DNA of 12,498 nt, taken from contig DIFE01000062.1 of the NCBI GenBank assembly GCA_002418985.1, positions 1-12,498 on the forward strand, read 5' to 3'. This DNA comes from Deltaproteobacteria bacterium UBA5756 (GTDB lineage Bacteria > Desulfobacterota > Syntrophorhabdia > Syntrophorhabdales > Syntrophorhabdaceae). Every line of letters begins with the position of its first letter. Position 1 is the stretch's first letter. The position numbers and the translations under genes were made by a program. A model generated the notes under the pieces. It did not search any database. It had not been told where the DNA came from and was given only the letters and a program-made list of their open reading frames with translations. This document shows, one piece after another, positions 1-6,196 of this stretch.

Positions 1-23
1 GTCGTTTATGAGACACTACACTA

Positions 24-74
24 GCTCGCACGGCGAGCGAGAGGGGGAGGCTCCACGGGCTTTTGCTCGTGGAG
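24..74. repeat. GC-rich double stem-loop after the ACT gene (possible REP-like element)
   Basis: The 90 bases beyond the ACT gene's stop contain two inverted repeats. The larger pairs 51-60 with 65-74 (CTCCACG against CGTGGAG, then one G-T pair and two G-C pairs, around a TTTT loop). The smaller pairs GCTCG at 24-28 with CGAGC at 34-38. Neither is followed by a T-run on the minus strand, so an intrinsic terminator for the oxidoreductase operon is not convincing. The run of G-rich blocks around the hairpins looks like a short intergenic palindromic repeat of the REP type, but that is inference from one copy. I see no credible gene in 1-90. Confidence 0.35.
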
Positions 75-90
75 GGGGCGACGTGAGCCC

Positions 91-519
91 CTATATACTG
101 TACACTTCCTTACCCAGCGTCTTGACCCAGTTCTGGGCCAGAACCTTCTGGGCCTCTTCGGTCCTGTCCACGCCGAGGATGACGATGGCGTTGCCCGAAA
201 CCCTGCCGAGGTGGGGATAGAGATAATGGACATTGATGCCGGCGGCCTTGAGCGGCTTGAGGACGGCCAGCAAACCCCCGGGGTGATCCGGAGTCTCAAC
301 GGCAAGGACACCCGTCTCGCGGGGGTTAAATCCATTACCCTTGAGAATGTTCTTTGCTTTTTCGGGGTCATCGACGAGAAAACGCACGGTGCTGATGTCC
401 GATGTATCTGCAACGGAAATGGCGCGAATGTTCACTCCTTCGCGTCCGAGAAGCTCACTCACGTGGGAGAGGGCTCCAGGTACATTCTCAAGACTGATGG
501 ATAGCTGCGTGATGACCAT
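91..519 (-). CDS. Tandem ACT-domain protein (COG4747-like), putative amino-acid sensor
   Basis: A 142-residue protein made of two ACT domains, roughly residues 3-65 and 71-138. Each has the turn that usually forms the ligand site: N-V-P-G-A at 12-16 and D-H-P-G-G at 78-82. There is no catalytic domain, signal peptide or membrane segment, so this is a free-standing cytoplasmic ACT protein of the COG4747 kind. ACT domains typically bind amino acids and act by altering a partner. The gene is last in the 2-oxoacid:ferredoxin oxidoreductase operon, 5 bases after the gamma gene. Its Shine-Dalgarno sequence AAGGAG is formed by the final Lys-Glu codons of that gene, about 8 bases before ATG, which supports this start and translational coupling. 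Family relatives often sit beside 2-oxoacid:ferredoxin oxidoreductases and phenylacetate-CoA ligases. The ligand is unknown; a branched-chain or aromatic amino acid is a guess. Confidence 0.85.
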   Translation of the reverse strand: MVITQLSISLENVPGALSHVSELLGREGVNIRAISVADTSDISTVRFLVDDPEKAKNILKGNGFNPRETGVLAVETPDHPGGLLAVLKPLKAAGINVHYLYPHLGRVSGNAIVILGVDRTEEAQKVLAQNWVKTLGKEVYSI

Positions 520-524
520 TGTTC

Positions 525-1064
525 TTACTCCTTGACATAATTAAAACCCATTTCCAGGGCTTCCTTATTCAGCTTGATCAGCTTTGATCTCCCCTCGCCG
601 AGAAGTTCGGCAAGGTTCTTTATCATCGCATCGAAGGATATGATGTTGCTTGCCTTGATAAGTGCCCCGAGTATGATCATGTTGGCGACCTTGATTGTCC
701 CCAGTTTCTCGGCAAGCTCGCTCGTGGGGATGGCGAGGATCTCGATATCGCTCCTGGCGGACGCAATGTCGACGAGGGACGCATTGACGCACAGGAGACC
801 TCCCGACTGGAGGATGTTCTGAAACCTGTTGAAGGAAGGCTGGTTCATCGCGACGACGAATTCAGGTTCCGAAGCGACCGGAGAGGCAATCTCCTCATCG
901 GAGACGACGACAGTACAGTTTGCCGTACCTCCGCGCACCTCGACACCGTAGGAAGGAAGGTAGGTAACGTACTTTCCCTCCAGCATCCCCGCATTCGCCA
1001 GGGTAAACCCCATGGAGAGGACACCCTGCCCGCCGAAACCTGAAAATATCGTCCTTGTAGTCAT
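525..1064 (-). CDS. 2-oxoacid:ferredoxin oxidoreductase, gamma subunit (VorC/KorC type)
   Basis: A 179-residue gamma subunit of a four-subunit 2-oxoacid:ferredoxin oxidoreductase. The family's N-terminal glycine-rich signature G-F-G-G-Q-G-V is at residues 9-15. The conserved P-S-Y-G-V-E-V-R-G-G-T-A-N-C block is at 37-50. The length is typical for a stand-alone gamma chain rather than one fused to alpha. In this family the gamma chain packs against the alpha/beta core and contributes to the CoA and thiamine diphosphate site region. The ATG overlaps the beta gene's TGA as ATGA (1061-1064), with an AGAGG ribosome site just upstream, so it is translationally coupled. The complex is cytoplasmic. 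Nothing appears truncated. The substrate class cannot be read from this subunit. Confidence 0.93.
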   Translation of the reverse strand: MTTRTIFSGFGGQGVLSMGFTLANAGMLEGKYVTYLPSYGVEVRGGTANCTVVVSDEEIASPVASEPEFVVAMNQPSFNRFQNILQSGGLLCVNASLVDIASARSDIEILAIPTSELAEKLGTIKVANMIILGALIKASNIISFDAMIKNLAELLGEGRSKLIKLNKEALEMGFNYVKE

Positions 1065-1798
1065 GAGACCTCTTTTACCACTCCCAGGGGAAATTGTTTC
1101 GTCATTACTTCATCTATCCATCGACATGCCTCGACGGGCCCCATCTTCCAGTTGGTGGGACATGGCGACAGGATCTCCACAAGGGAAAAGCCTTTCCCGT
1201 CGAGCTGACACTGGAATGCCTTCTTGATGGCCTTTTTTGCCTTGAGGACAGCGGCGGGGTTATTGACCGTAACCCGCTCCAGGTATACGGTCCCGTCGAG
1301 CATCGCGAAAACCTCGCAAATTTTCACCGGGTGACCCGCAAGAATGGGGTCTCTTCCCAGGGGTGTCGTCGTTGTCACTTGATCGGTCAGGGTTGTCGGC
1401 GCCATCTGTCCGCCAGTCATTCCGTAAACACCATTATTCACAAAGATCACGCTGATCGGCTCACCGCGGTTTGCCGCGTGGAAACCTTCAGCCGTACCGA
1501 TGGCGGCGAGATCACCATCCCCCTGATAAGAAAAGACAAGATTCTCGGGGCGTACTCGTTTAATGCCCGTTGCGACCGCCGCTCCGCGGCCATGGGCCGA
1601 TTCCAGCGTATCTATATCAAAATAATTATACAAAAGCATGCCGCAGCCCGCCGGCGCGACACATATTGCTTTCTCGCGAAGATCCATTTCATCCACAACT
1701 TCCATGAGAAGCCGGTTGATGATACCGTGCCCGCAACCCGGACAGTAGTGGAAATGGGCTTCTTTCAGGGTCTTTGGTCTCGTGTATACCTTTTTCAT
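1061..1798 (-). CDS. 2-oxoacid:ferredoxin oxidoreductase, beta subunit (thiamine diphosphate-binding; VorA/KorB type)
   Basis: A 245-residue beta subunit carrying the thiamine diphosphate site. The TPP motif runs from G-D-G-D at residues 93-96 to N-N at 121-122, which is the expected spacing. An N-terminal H-Y-C-P-G-C-G-H-G motif (residues 17-25, C19 and C22) and P-A-G-C-G at 49-53 are typical of the Kor/Vor beta chain. The residues around N121-Q131 (N-N-G-V-Y-G-M-T-G-G-Q) are also conserved in the family. The enzyme decarboxylates a 2-oxoacid on TPP and passes electrons to ferredoxin, making acyl-CoA, or runs in reverse. The start ATG overlaps the alpha stop as ATGA (1795-1798), with AAGGAAG about 5 bases upstream. 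Without an alignment of specificity residues, 2-oxoglutarate and branched-chain 2-oxoacids both remain possible. Confidence 0.95.
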   Translation of the reverse strand: MKKVYTRPKTLKEAHFHYCPGCGHGIINRLLMEVVDEMDLREKAICVAPAGCGMLLYNYFDIDTLESAHGRGAAVATGIKRVRPENLVFSYQGDGDLAAIGTAEGFHAANRGEPISVIFVNNGVYGMTGGQMAPTTLTDQVTTTTPLGRDPILAGHPVKICEVFAMLDGTVYLERVTVNNPAAVLKAKKAIKKAFQCQLDGKGFSLVEILSPCPTNWKMGPVEACRWIDEVMTKQFPLGVVKEVS

Positions 1799-2865
1799 TG
1801 CTGCTTCCTTCTGGCAGCCATGTAATAATGGCGCCCAATGATGCGGTAGAGCTCGACCGGCGTGGGGATGACACCCCCCGGCCTGCCGTAGAAGTGGATA
1901 CGCCCCTTTCCTGCCAGGGCAAGCTTTACATCCTCTATCATCTGGCCCGCGCTCATCTCAAAGACAAAAAAGTCATGGACCGTATTGGCAAGTTCCTGAA
2001 GAGGGGCGGCGGGGAACGGCCATGCCGTGATGGGCCGCAGCATTCCCACCTTCATATTCTCCTGGCGCAGCCTCTTTATGGCACCTCTTACGATCCGTGC
2101 CCCGATGCCGTATGCGACAACGATCATCTCGGCATCGTCCGCCATGAACGTCTCGTAGCGGACTTCGTTTTGTTCCATGCGCTGGTATTTTCTCACCAGT
2201 TTCCAGTTATGCTCTTCCTCTTCCTTGGTATCGAAAAGCAGCGACCTGACCATGCGCGCGGGTCTTCCCTTCGCACCCGTCAGGATATAATCTTTGGGAT
2301 ATTCCTTTGGCGGTTTGATATTTTCGAAGCTGACCGGTTCCATCATCTGGCCCAGCATACCGTCGCCCAGGATGATGACAGGATTGCGATACTGATCGGC
2401 AAGATCGAAGGCGAGCGGTACCACTTCGGTCAATTCCTGCACGGAACCGGGAGCGAGGACAATCGTCTTGTAATCGCCGTGGCCTCCGCCGCGCGTCGCC
2501 TGGAGGTAGTCCGATTGCGCCGGGGAAATATTGCCCATGCCTGGCCCGCCGCGAACCATGTCGACGACGACCGCGGGCAGCTCATCGGCGGCAAGGTAGG
2601 ATATGCCTTCCTGCTTGAGGCTCATGCCGGGACTGCTTGAAGATGTCATCGCACGCGCGCCGGCAACGGATGCGCCAAGGACCATGTTGATGGCCGCGAT
2701 CTCACTTTCAGATTGAATAAAGACCCTTCCGAGCTCACCCATTCTCTTCGCCATGTATTCCGTCAACTCGTTCTGCGGCGTGATGGGATACCCGAAGTAA
2801 CATGTGCAGCCGGAAAGTACTGCCGCCTCTCCAAGGGCGGCGTTGCCACTCATGAGCTTTTTCAA
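1795..2865 (-). CDS. vorB: 2-oxoacid:ferredoxin oxidoreductase, alpha subunit (3-methyl-2-oxobutanoate type, VorB-like)
   Basis: A 356-residue alpha subunit covering the pyrimidine-binding and transketolase-C-like domains. Signatures seen are Y-P-I-T-P-Q at 26-31, Q-S-E-S-E at 51-55 (the glutamate region that activates TPP), T-S-S-S-S-P-G at 74-80, R-G-G-P-G-M-G at 105-111 and Q-A-T-R-G-G-G-H-G-D-Y at 122-132. This pattern, and the length near 355, resemble proteins usually annotated VorB, so a branched-chain 2-oxoacid substrate is favoured. KorA (2-oxoglutarate) is the close alternative. The chosen start is TTG at 2865: GAGGTG (2874-2879) lies 8 bases upstream, and the TTGA overlaps the delta stop. 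An ATG four codons later would leave 20 bases to that ribosome site. The protein should be a cytoplasmic partner of beta, gamma and delta. Confidence 0.93.
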   Translation of the reverse strand: MKKLMSGNAALGEAAVLSGCTCYFGYPITPQNELTEYMAKRMGELGRVFIQSESEIAAINMVLGASVAGARAMTSSSSPGMSLKQEGISYLAADELPAVVVDMVRGGPGMGNISPAQSDYLQATRGGGHGDYKTIVLAPGSVQELTEVVPLAFDLADQYRNPVIILGDGMLGQMMEPVSFENIKPPKEYPKDYILTGAKGRPARMVRSLLFDTKEEEEHNWKLVRKYQRMEQNEVRYETFMADDAEMIVVAYGIGARIVRGAIKRLRQENMKVGMLRPITAWPFPAAPLQELANTVHDFFVFEMSAGQMIEDVKLALAGKGRIHFYGRPGGVIPTPVELYRIIGRHYYMAARRKQQ

Positions 2866-3071
2866 CTCTTCATCACCTCTATGGCTACTTCAGGACACAT
2901 GACAGCGCAGGTTCCACATCCCGTACATTCCTTCCCGCCATCGAATGCGGCAACAAAATATCCTTTGGCATTGAGCCTGTCAGAAAGCTTGATGACCTTC
3001 TTCGGACAGAATTCGATACAAAGCGCGCAACCTTTGCAGCGTTCCTGATCTATATTGATCGTGCCTTTCAT
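2862..3071 (-). CDS. 2-oxoacid:ferredoxin oxidoreductase, delta subunit (2x[4Fe-4S] ferredoxin-like)
   Basis: A 69-residue ferredoxin-like subunit with two complete [4Fe-4S] motifs of the C-x2-C-x2-C-x3-C-P form: C12, C15, C18, C22 and C49, C52, C55, C59. It carries electrons from the TPP/4Fe-4S centre of the core enzyme to free ferredoxin. It is the first gene of the operon, giving the order delta-alpha-beta-gamma, the same as korDABC/oorDABC clusters. The ATG at 3071 has GAGGTGG (3082-3088) about 10 bases upstream. Its stop TGA overlaps the alpha start TTG. About 330 bases of promoter region separate it from the divergent LysR gene. It could be misread as a stand-alone ferredoxin, but the coupling to alpha argues for a subunit. 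Confidence 0.93.
   Translation of the reverse strand: MKGTINIDQERCKGCALCIEFCPKKVIKLSDRLNAKGYFVAAFDGGKECTGCGTCAVMCPEVAIEVMKS
2866..2879 (-). promoter_or_regulatory. Ribosome binding site deciding the TTG start of the alpha subunit
   Basis: GAGGTG on the minus strand (2874-2879) lies 8 bases from the TTG at 2863-2865. This spacing favours TTG over the in-frame ATG four codons downstream. The site is inside the last codons of the delta gene, so translation of the two subunits is coupled. Confidence 0.6.
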
Positions 3072-3109
3072 GGAAAATCGACCACCTCGTTATGATTGTA
3101 AAACGATTT

Positions 3110-3138
3110 AGATTAGCCCACGGGACGGTGCTTGTCAA
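3110..3138 (-). promoter_or_regulatory. Proximal leftward sigma70-like promoter of the oxidoreductase operon
   Basis: On the minus strand a perfect -35 TTGACA (3133-3138) is followed after exactly 17 bases by TAATCT (3110-3115). The -10 is only a partial match (first, second and last bases agree). The predicted start near 3103 would give a leader of about 32 bases before the delta gene's ATG. Confidence 0.45.
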
Positions 3139-3191
3139 CGTTTTTGTAAATGCGGTTGCCCGCTGCGGTCATGACATTGCGGAGAATTCAG

Positions 3192-3220
3192 TTGCAAACA
3201 GCGTTTGTACCTTTTATATT
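3192..3220 (+). promoter_or_regulatory. Candidate rightward promoter for the LysR-tolB-pal-cpoB unit
   Basis: TTGCAA (3192-3197, four of six consensus bases) and TATATT (3215-3220, five of six) are 17 bases apart. The start would be near 3227, leaving a long leader of about 175 bases before the LysR ATG. A second, closer -10-like GATAAT at 3354-3359 lacks a -35 and could instead be activator-dependent. Confidence 0.3.
3193..3209. promoter_or_regulatory. Short palindrome, possible operator
   Basis: CAAAC (3195-3199) and GTTTG (3203-3207) form an inverted repeat around AGC, with a further T-A pair at 3193/3209. It overlaps the -35 of the rightward promoter candidate and the predicted start of the distal leftward promoter. 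A protein bound here could affect both directions, and the adjacent LysR protein is the natural candidate. Five-base arms are weak evidence by themselves. Confidence 0.25.
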
Positions 3221-3241
3221 TATTCATACACAGAATGACAA
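3213..3241 (-). promoter_or_regulatory. Distal leftward sigma70-like promoter of the oxidoreductase operon
   Basis: On the minus strand TTGTCA (3236-3241) and TATAAA (3213-3218) each match consensus at five of six bases and are exactly 17 bases apart. The predicted start near 3206 gives a leader of about 135 bases. It overlaps the rightward promoter candidate on the other strand, so the two polymerases could not occupy this DNA together. Confidence 0.45.
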
Positions 3242-3401
3242 TCATATCTTTACGCAAAAAGGCCGGGAACTTTACATGGACGCCGTAACACCAACAGTAA
3301 AACGAGGCCCGCGCTGACAGGCTTCTGCGCCCTAAAGGTCCGAAGAACAAGGGGATAATTTTTATTGCATTTGCGGGGTTATCTGTCTTAAGGTTTTATG
3401 A

Positions 3402-4301
3402 ATGGAATTAAGGCATATTGAAACATTTCTCAAGATCGCCGAACTCAAGAGCTTTACGAAAGCTGCCGATGAGCTTTGCATAACCCAGCCCACGGTAAGC
3501 AAACAGATCGTCGATCTCGAGCGTTTTTTTGACGTGAGGCTCATCGACCGGACGAAACGCACCGTTACGCTGACCAAGGCGGGTGAGATCCTTCTCCAGT
3601 ACGCCATCGATATCATCAACCTCAAGAAGGATACCATTGACGCCATCGCTTCCTTCAGGGGCCTCAAGAAGGGAAAAATGACCCTGGGAGCAAGCACCAT
3701 TCCCGGTATCTATATCATGCCGCGGCTGCTCAGCGCCTTCAAGAAAAGTTACGGTGGCATCAGTTTCGAACTTGTCGTCTCCGATACGAAGGATATCATC
3801 GAGAAGATGGAAAACGGCCTTCTCGACGTCGGGATGGTCGGTGCAAAAAACGAGACCAGCAAGATCGATTTCAAGAAGCTCATAGACGATACGATAGTCT
3901 TCATCGCCCCGCCCGACTTCCCCGATACCCTGACGCTTGCACAGCTGGAGGATTGCCCGCTCATAGCCAGGGAACGCGGCTCCGGTACACGCAACACCCT
4001 CGAGGCGTCACTCATGAAACTGAAGGATTTTCGCGAGAGAGGGCTGAGCATCGTCGCCGAGTTGTCCGATAACGAGGCTATCAAGCAGGCTGTGATGAAC
4101 GGCATGGGAATGGCCTATGTCTCGCGAATAGCCGTAGCCGGCGAAATCTCCGCGGGCGCCCTTAAGGAGGTCAGGATCCAGGGCCTCCCCGAAATTAAAA
4201 GATCATTCTTTACGATTACCCGAAAGGGAAAGACAATCCTTCCTCACGTGAAGGTTCTTATGGAAATTATCGACAAATGGAGAAAACATGAAAAAGCGTA
4301 G
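3402..4301 (+). CDS. LysR-family transcriptional regulator
   Basis: A 299-residue LysR-type regulator of typical length. The winged helix-turn-helix occupies about residues 1-60, with the recognition region S-F-T-K-A-A-D-E-L to T-V-S-K-Q-I-V-D-L-E (17-40). A linker helix follows, then a periplasmic-binding-like effector domain (about 92-296) starting at L-G-A-S-T-I-P-G (95-102). The effector domain resembles regulators annotated as CysB-like or 'selenium metabolism-associated' LysR proteins, but no selenium or sulfur gene is in view, so I do not name it. The ATG at 3402 has a weak AAGG about 8 bases upstream. The gene is divergent from the oxidoreductase operon, which LysR proteins commonly control, yet it overlaps tolB by 14 bases in the other direction. 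Either unit could be its target, and the effector is unknown. Confidence 0.92.
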   Translation: MELRHIETFLKIAELKSFTKAADELCITQPTVSKQIVDLERFFDVRLIDRTKRTVTLTKAGEILLQYAIDIINLKKDTIDAIASFRGLKKGKMTLGASTIPGIYIMPRLLSAFKKSYGGISFELVVSDTKDIIEKMENGLLDVGMVGAKNETSKIDFKKLIDDTIVFIAPPDFPDTLTLAQLEDCPLIARERGSGTRNTLEASLMKLKDFRERGLSIVAELSDNEAIKQAVMNGMGMAYVSRIAVAGEISAGALKEVRIQGLPEIKRSFFTITRKGKTILPHVKVLMEIIDKWRKHEKA

Positions 4302-5580
4302 TATCATGGCCATCATGTCTGCTTTCGCAATGATGCTGATGTTTGCATCCGTCTCTCAAGCGAAAGTTTATCTGGACGTTTACGGTACAACCTTTAAGAA
4401 GATCACCATCGGCGTACCTTTTTTTAAGGGAGAGAAGGTCGCCGGATCTTCTGCAGACATGAGCGAAGTCCTGAACAGGGACCTGGACCTTTCGGGCTTC
4501 TTCATCACCGCGCCTGCCTCGCTTATCGATAAGGAACTTCTCGATGAGGGTGTCGAAAAGCAGGACGTCAAATTCACATCCTGGCGTTCCATTGGAATCG
4601 ACCTCGTCTGCAAGGGGCGGGTACAGGTAAAGGACGGGGAACTGAGCCTCGAGGCCTTTGTTTATGACACCCTTGACGGCTCGATGATGCTGGCGAAACG
4701 TTACCGCGCCAAACAGAATGAATGGAGGCGCGTCACACACAGGCTGGCGGACGACATCATCTTTGCCGTTACAGGCGAGAAGGGCATCATGAGTTCGCGC
4801 ATACTCTTTACGGCGGGCCGCAGGAATCTGAAAGAGGTCTACCTTTCAGACTTTGACGGGCAAAACGTAACACGCCTCACCAATTACCGGAGCATCACCC
4901 TTTCGCCAACCTTGTCACCGAATGGGAAATACCTTGCCTACACATCCTACAAGGAAGGCAGGCCCAATCTTTACGTCTCGGATTTTGACAAGAAGAATGA
5001 GATATTCGTCGATCGTTCCGATGGTATGAAAATCGGCACGGCATGGCTCAACAATTCGACGCTGCTTTATTCCCACACGTCGGGCAGGACATCCACCATA
5101 TACAGCTTTGACGTGGGGAACCGCAGCAAAAAAACCATTCTCCAGCGCGACGGCATCCTTACCTCTCCGGCGGTCGCACCCGACGGTTCGAGACTGATCT
5201 TTGTATCAGACATGTACGGAACACCGCAGATTTTCTCGAAGATCCTTCCGTCGGGGGAGATAAAGAGACTGACCTACCACGGCAACTACAACAGTGCCCC
5301 CTCCTTCTCACCGAAAGGTGATCTTGTTGCCTTCGTAGGCAAGATCTCCGGCGGATTCGAAGTCTGCACCATGAACCCCGACGGCTCGAATCAGAGGGTC
5401 CTTACCAACGACGGGACAGTCAACGATTCACCGCAGTTCTCACCCTGCGGCCGCTACATCATCTATACCTCTCTGAAGGGGGGCGTCAACAAGGTCAACG
5501 TCATGCTTTTCAATGGAGAGAACAAGAGAACATTGCGATTCACCGACTTCGCGGAGGAACAACCGAGATTCGCGCCATAA
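4288..5580 (+). CDS. tolB: Tol-Pal system periplasmic protein TolB
   Basis: A 430-residue protein, the same length as the classical TolB. A Sec signal peptide spans residues 1-25, with a positive start (M-K-K-R), a hydrophobic core and S-Q-A before the cleavage site. The N-terminal TolB domain (about 26-160) is followed by a six-bladed PD40 beta-propeller (about 165-430). The repeated S-P-x-G-x-x-L/I-A/I-Y/F motifs are visible at 209-219, 296-306, 340-350 and 384-393. TolB lies in the periplasm, binds Pal through the propeller and TolA through its N-terminal region, and helps constrict the outer membrane at division. The ATG at 4288 lies inside the 3' end of the LysR gene (14-base overlap), with GGAG 5 bases upstream. 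tolQ, tolR and tolA are not upstream, which is unusual. Confidence 0.97.
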   Translation: MKKRSIMAIMSAFAMMLMFASVSQAKVYLDVYGTTFKKITIGVPFFKGEKVAGSSADMSEVLNRDLDLSGFFITAPASLIDKELLDEGVEKQDVKFTSWRSIGIDLVCKGRVQVKDGELSLEAFVYDTLDGSMMLAKRYRAKQNEWRRVTHRLADDIIFAVTGEKGIMSSRILFTAGRRNLKEVYLSDFDGQNVTRLTNYRSITLSPTLSPNGKYLAYTSYKEGRPNLYVSDFDKKNEIFVDRSDGMKIGTAWLNNSTLLYSHTSGRTSTIYSFDVGNRSKKTILQRDGILTSPAVAPDGSRLIFVSDMYGTPQIFSKILPSGEIKRLTYHGNYNSAPSFSPKGDLVAFVGKISGGFEVCTMNPDGSNQRVLTNDGTVNDSPQFSPCGRYIIYTSLKGGVNKVNVMLFNGENKRTLRFTDFAEEQPRFAP

Positions 5581-5629
5581 GGGCGTAAGAGATAAAAAAG
5601 GAAGGGAAATACGTAATCGGGGAGGATGT

Positions 5630-6178
5630 ATGAAAAAGATCGTAGTTCTGTTAGTAGCGTTGTTTTTTATTGCAGTCGGCTGTGCACCCAAGGCAGTTCA
5701 GACCACACCGCCCGCGGGCTCGGCTGCGGGCACCGGCGGCGACACGGCCCTGTCGGATAAGGATAAGACCGGTATCAGCGAGGAAGAGCTCGCAAAGGCA
5801 GAACGCGACCGGCTACTGAGGGAACAGGAACGCCTGGCGGGGATACTCAGAGATATTCTCTTTGACTTCGACAGCTACGCCGTCTCCAGCACGGAACTGC
5901 CGAAGATTGAAGGTGTAGGCTCTTTCCTGAAGCAGGACAGGGGAGTAAGGCTCGTTATCGAGGGTCATTGTGATGAACGGGGTACCGTCGAATACAACCT
6001 TGCCCTCGGACAAAAACGGGCAGAGTCCGTGAAAGACTATCTTGTCAAAATGGGCATAGAGACGAGCAGGCTCAGGACTATTTCCTACGGTAAAGAGATC
6101 CCCGTTGAAACAGGCAGGAGCGAAGAGGCCTGGGCAAAAAATAGGCGGGTCCATTTCAAACTTGACCAGAAGGGGTAA
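5630..6178 (+). CDS. pal: Peptidoglycan-associated lipoprotein Pal
   Basis: A 182-residue outer-membrane lipoprotein. A short lipoprotein signal ends in I-A-V-G-C, making C18 the lipidated cysteine. The next residue is Ala, not Asp, which fits outer-membrane sorting. A low-complexity linker rich in Pro, Gly, Ala and Thr (20-40) and a charged helix (about 48-73) lead to the OmpA-like domain (about 74-180). Its peptidoglycan-binding signature is complete: F-D-F-D-S at 78-82, G-H-C-D-E-R-G-T at 112-119, E-Y-N-L-A-L-G-Q-K-R-A at 121-131 and N-R-R-V at 171-174. D115 and R130 should contact the diaminopimelate stem peptide. I chose the ATG at 5630 over an upstream in-frame ATG at 5513 because only the former gives the lipoprotein signal and has GGGGAGG just upstream. 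It follows tolB after 49 bases. Confidence 0.97.
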   Translation: MKKIVVLLVALFFIAVGCAPKAVQTTPPAGSAAGTGGDTALSDKDKTGISEEELAKAERDRLLREQERLAGILRDILFDFDSYAVSSTELPKIEGVGSFLKQDRGVRLVIEGHCDERGTVEYNLALGQKRAESVKDYLVKMGIETSRLRTISYGKEIPVETGRSEEAWAKNRRVHFKLDQKG

Positions 6179-6196
6179 CGAAAGAGGGGTGAGCAA

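Larger units (their letters stand above)
3072..3401. other. Divergent intergenic region between the oxidoreductase operon and the LysR gene
   Basis: These 330 non-coding bases separate two divergently transcribed units and are clearly richer in A/T than the flanking genes. They contain two leftward sigma70-like promoters (-35 at 3133-3138 and at 3236-3241), one rightward candidate (3192-3220), a palindrome at 3195-3207, and a lone GATAAT at 3354-3359 without a matching -35. A 71-codon minus-strand reading frame at 3135-3350 has no recognisable features and is probably not a gene. I see no tRNA-like fold or recognisable riboswitch. Confidence 0.6.

Noticed and set aside
1094..1825. 243-codon plus-strand open frame opposite the beta subunit gene
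   Set aside because: Fully antisense to the TPP-binding subunit; a shadow of that gene's codon bias.
1774..2640. 288-codon plus-strand open frame opposite the alpha subunit gene
   Set aside because: It is fully antisense to a gene with clear family motifs. Its translation is rich in His, Arg and Asp with no recognisable domain, and no ribosome site supports it.
3091..3246. 9-bp inverted repeat (TATGATTGT at 3091-3099, ACAATCATA at 3238-3246), possible looping operators
   Set aside because: A 9-base match between distant sites in an A/T-rich stretch of this size is not far from chance, and the arms do not coincide with the other signals.
3135..3350. 71-codon minus-strand frame in the divergent intergenic region
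   Set aside because: No clear ribosome site, a low-complexity translation, and it overlaps the best promoter sequences.
3402..4301. Naming the LysR gene a selenium- or cysteine-metabolism regulator
   Set aside because: The effector domain resembles those families, but no selenium or sulfur gene is in the window to support the assignment.
5513..5629. Upstream in-frame extension of pal
   Set aside because: It would overlap tolB in another frame and bury the lipoprotein signal. The ATG at 5630 has a strong ribosome site and a correct signal peptide.
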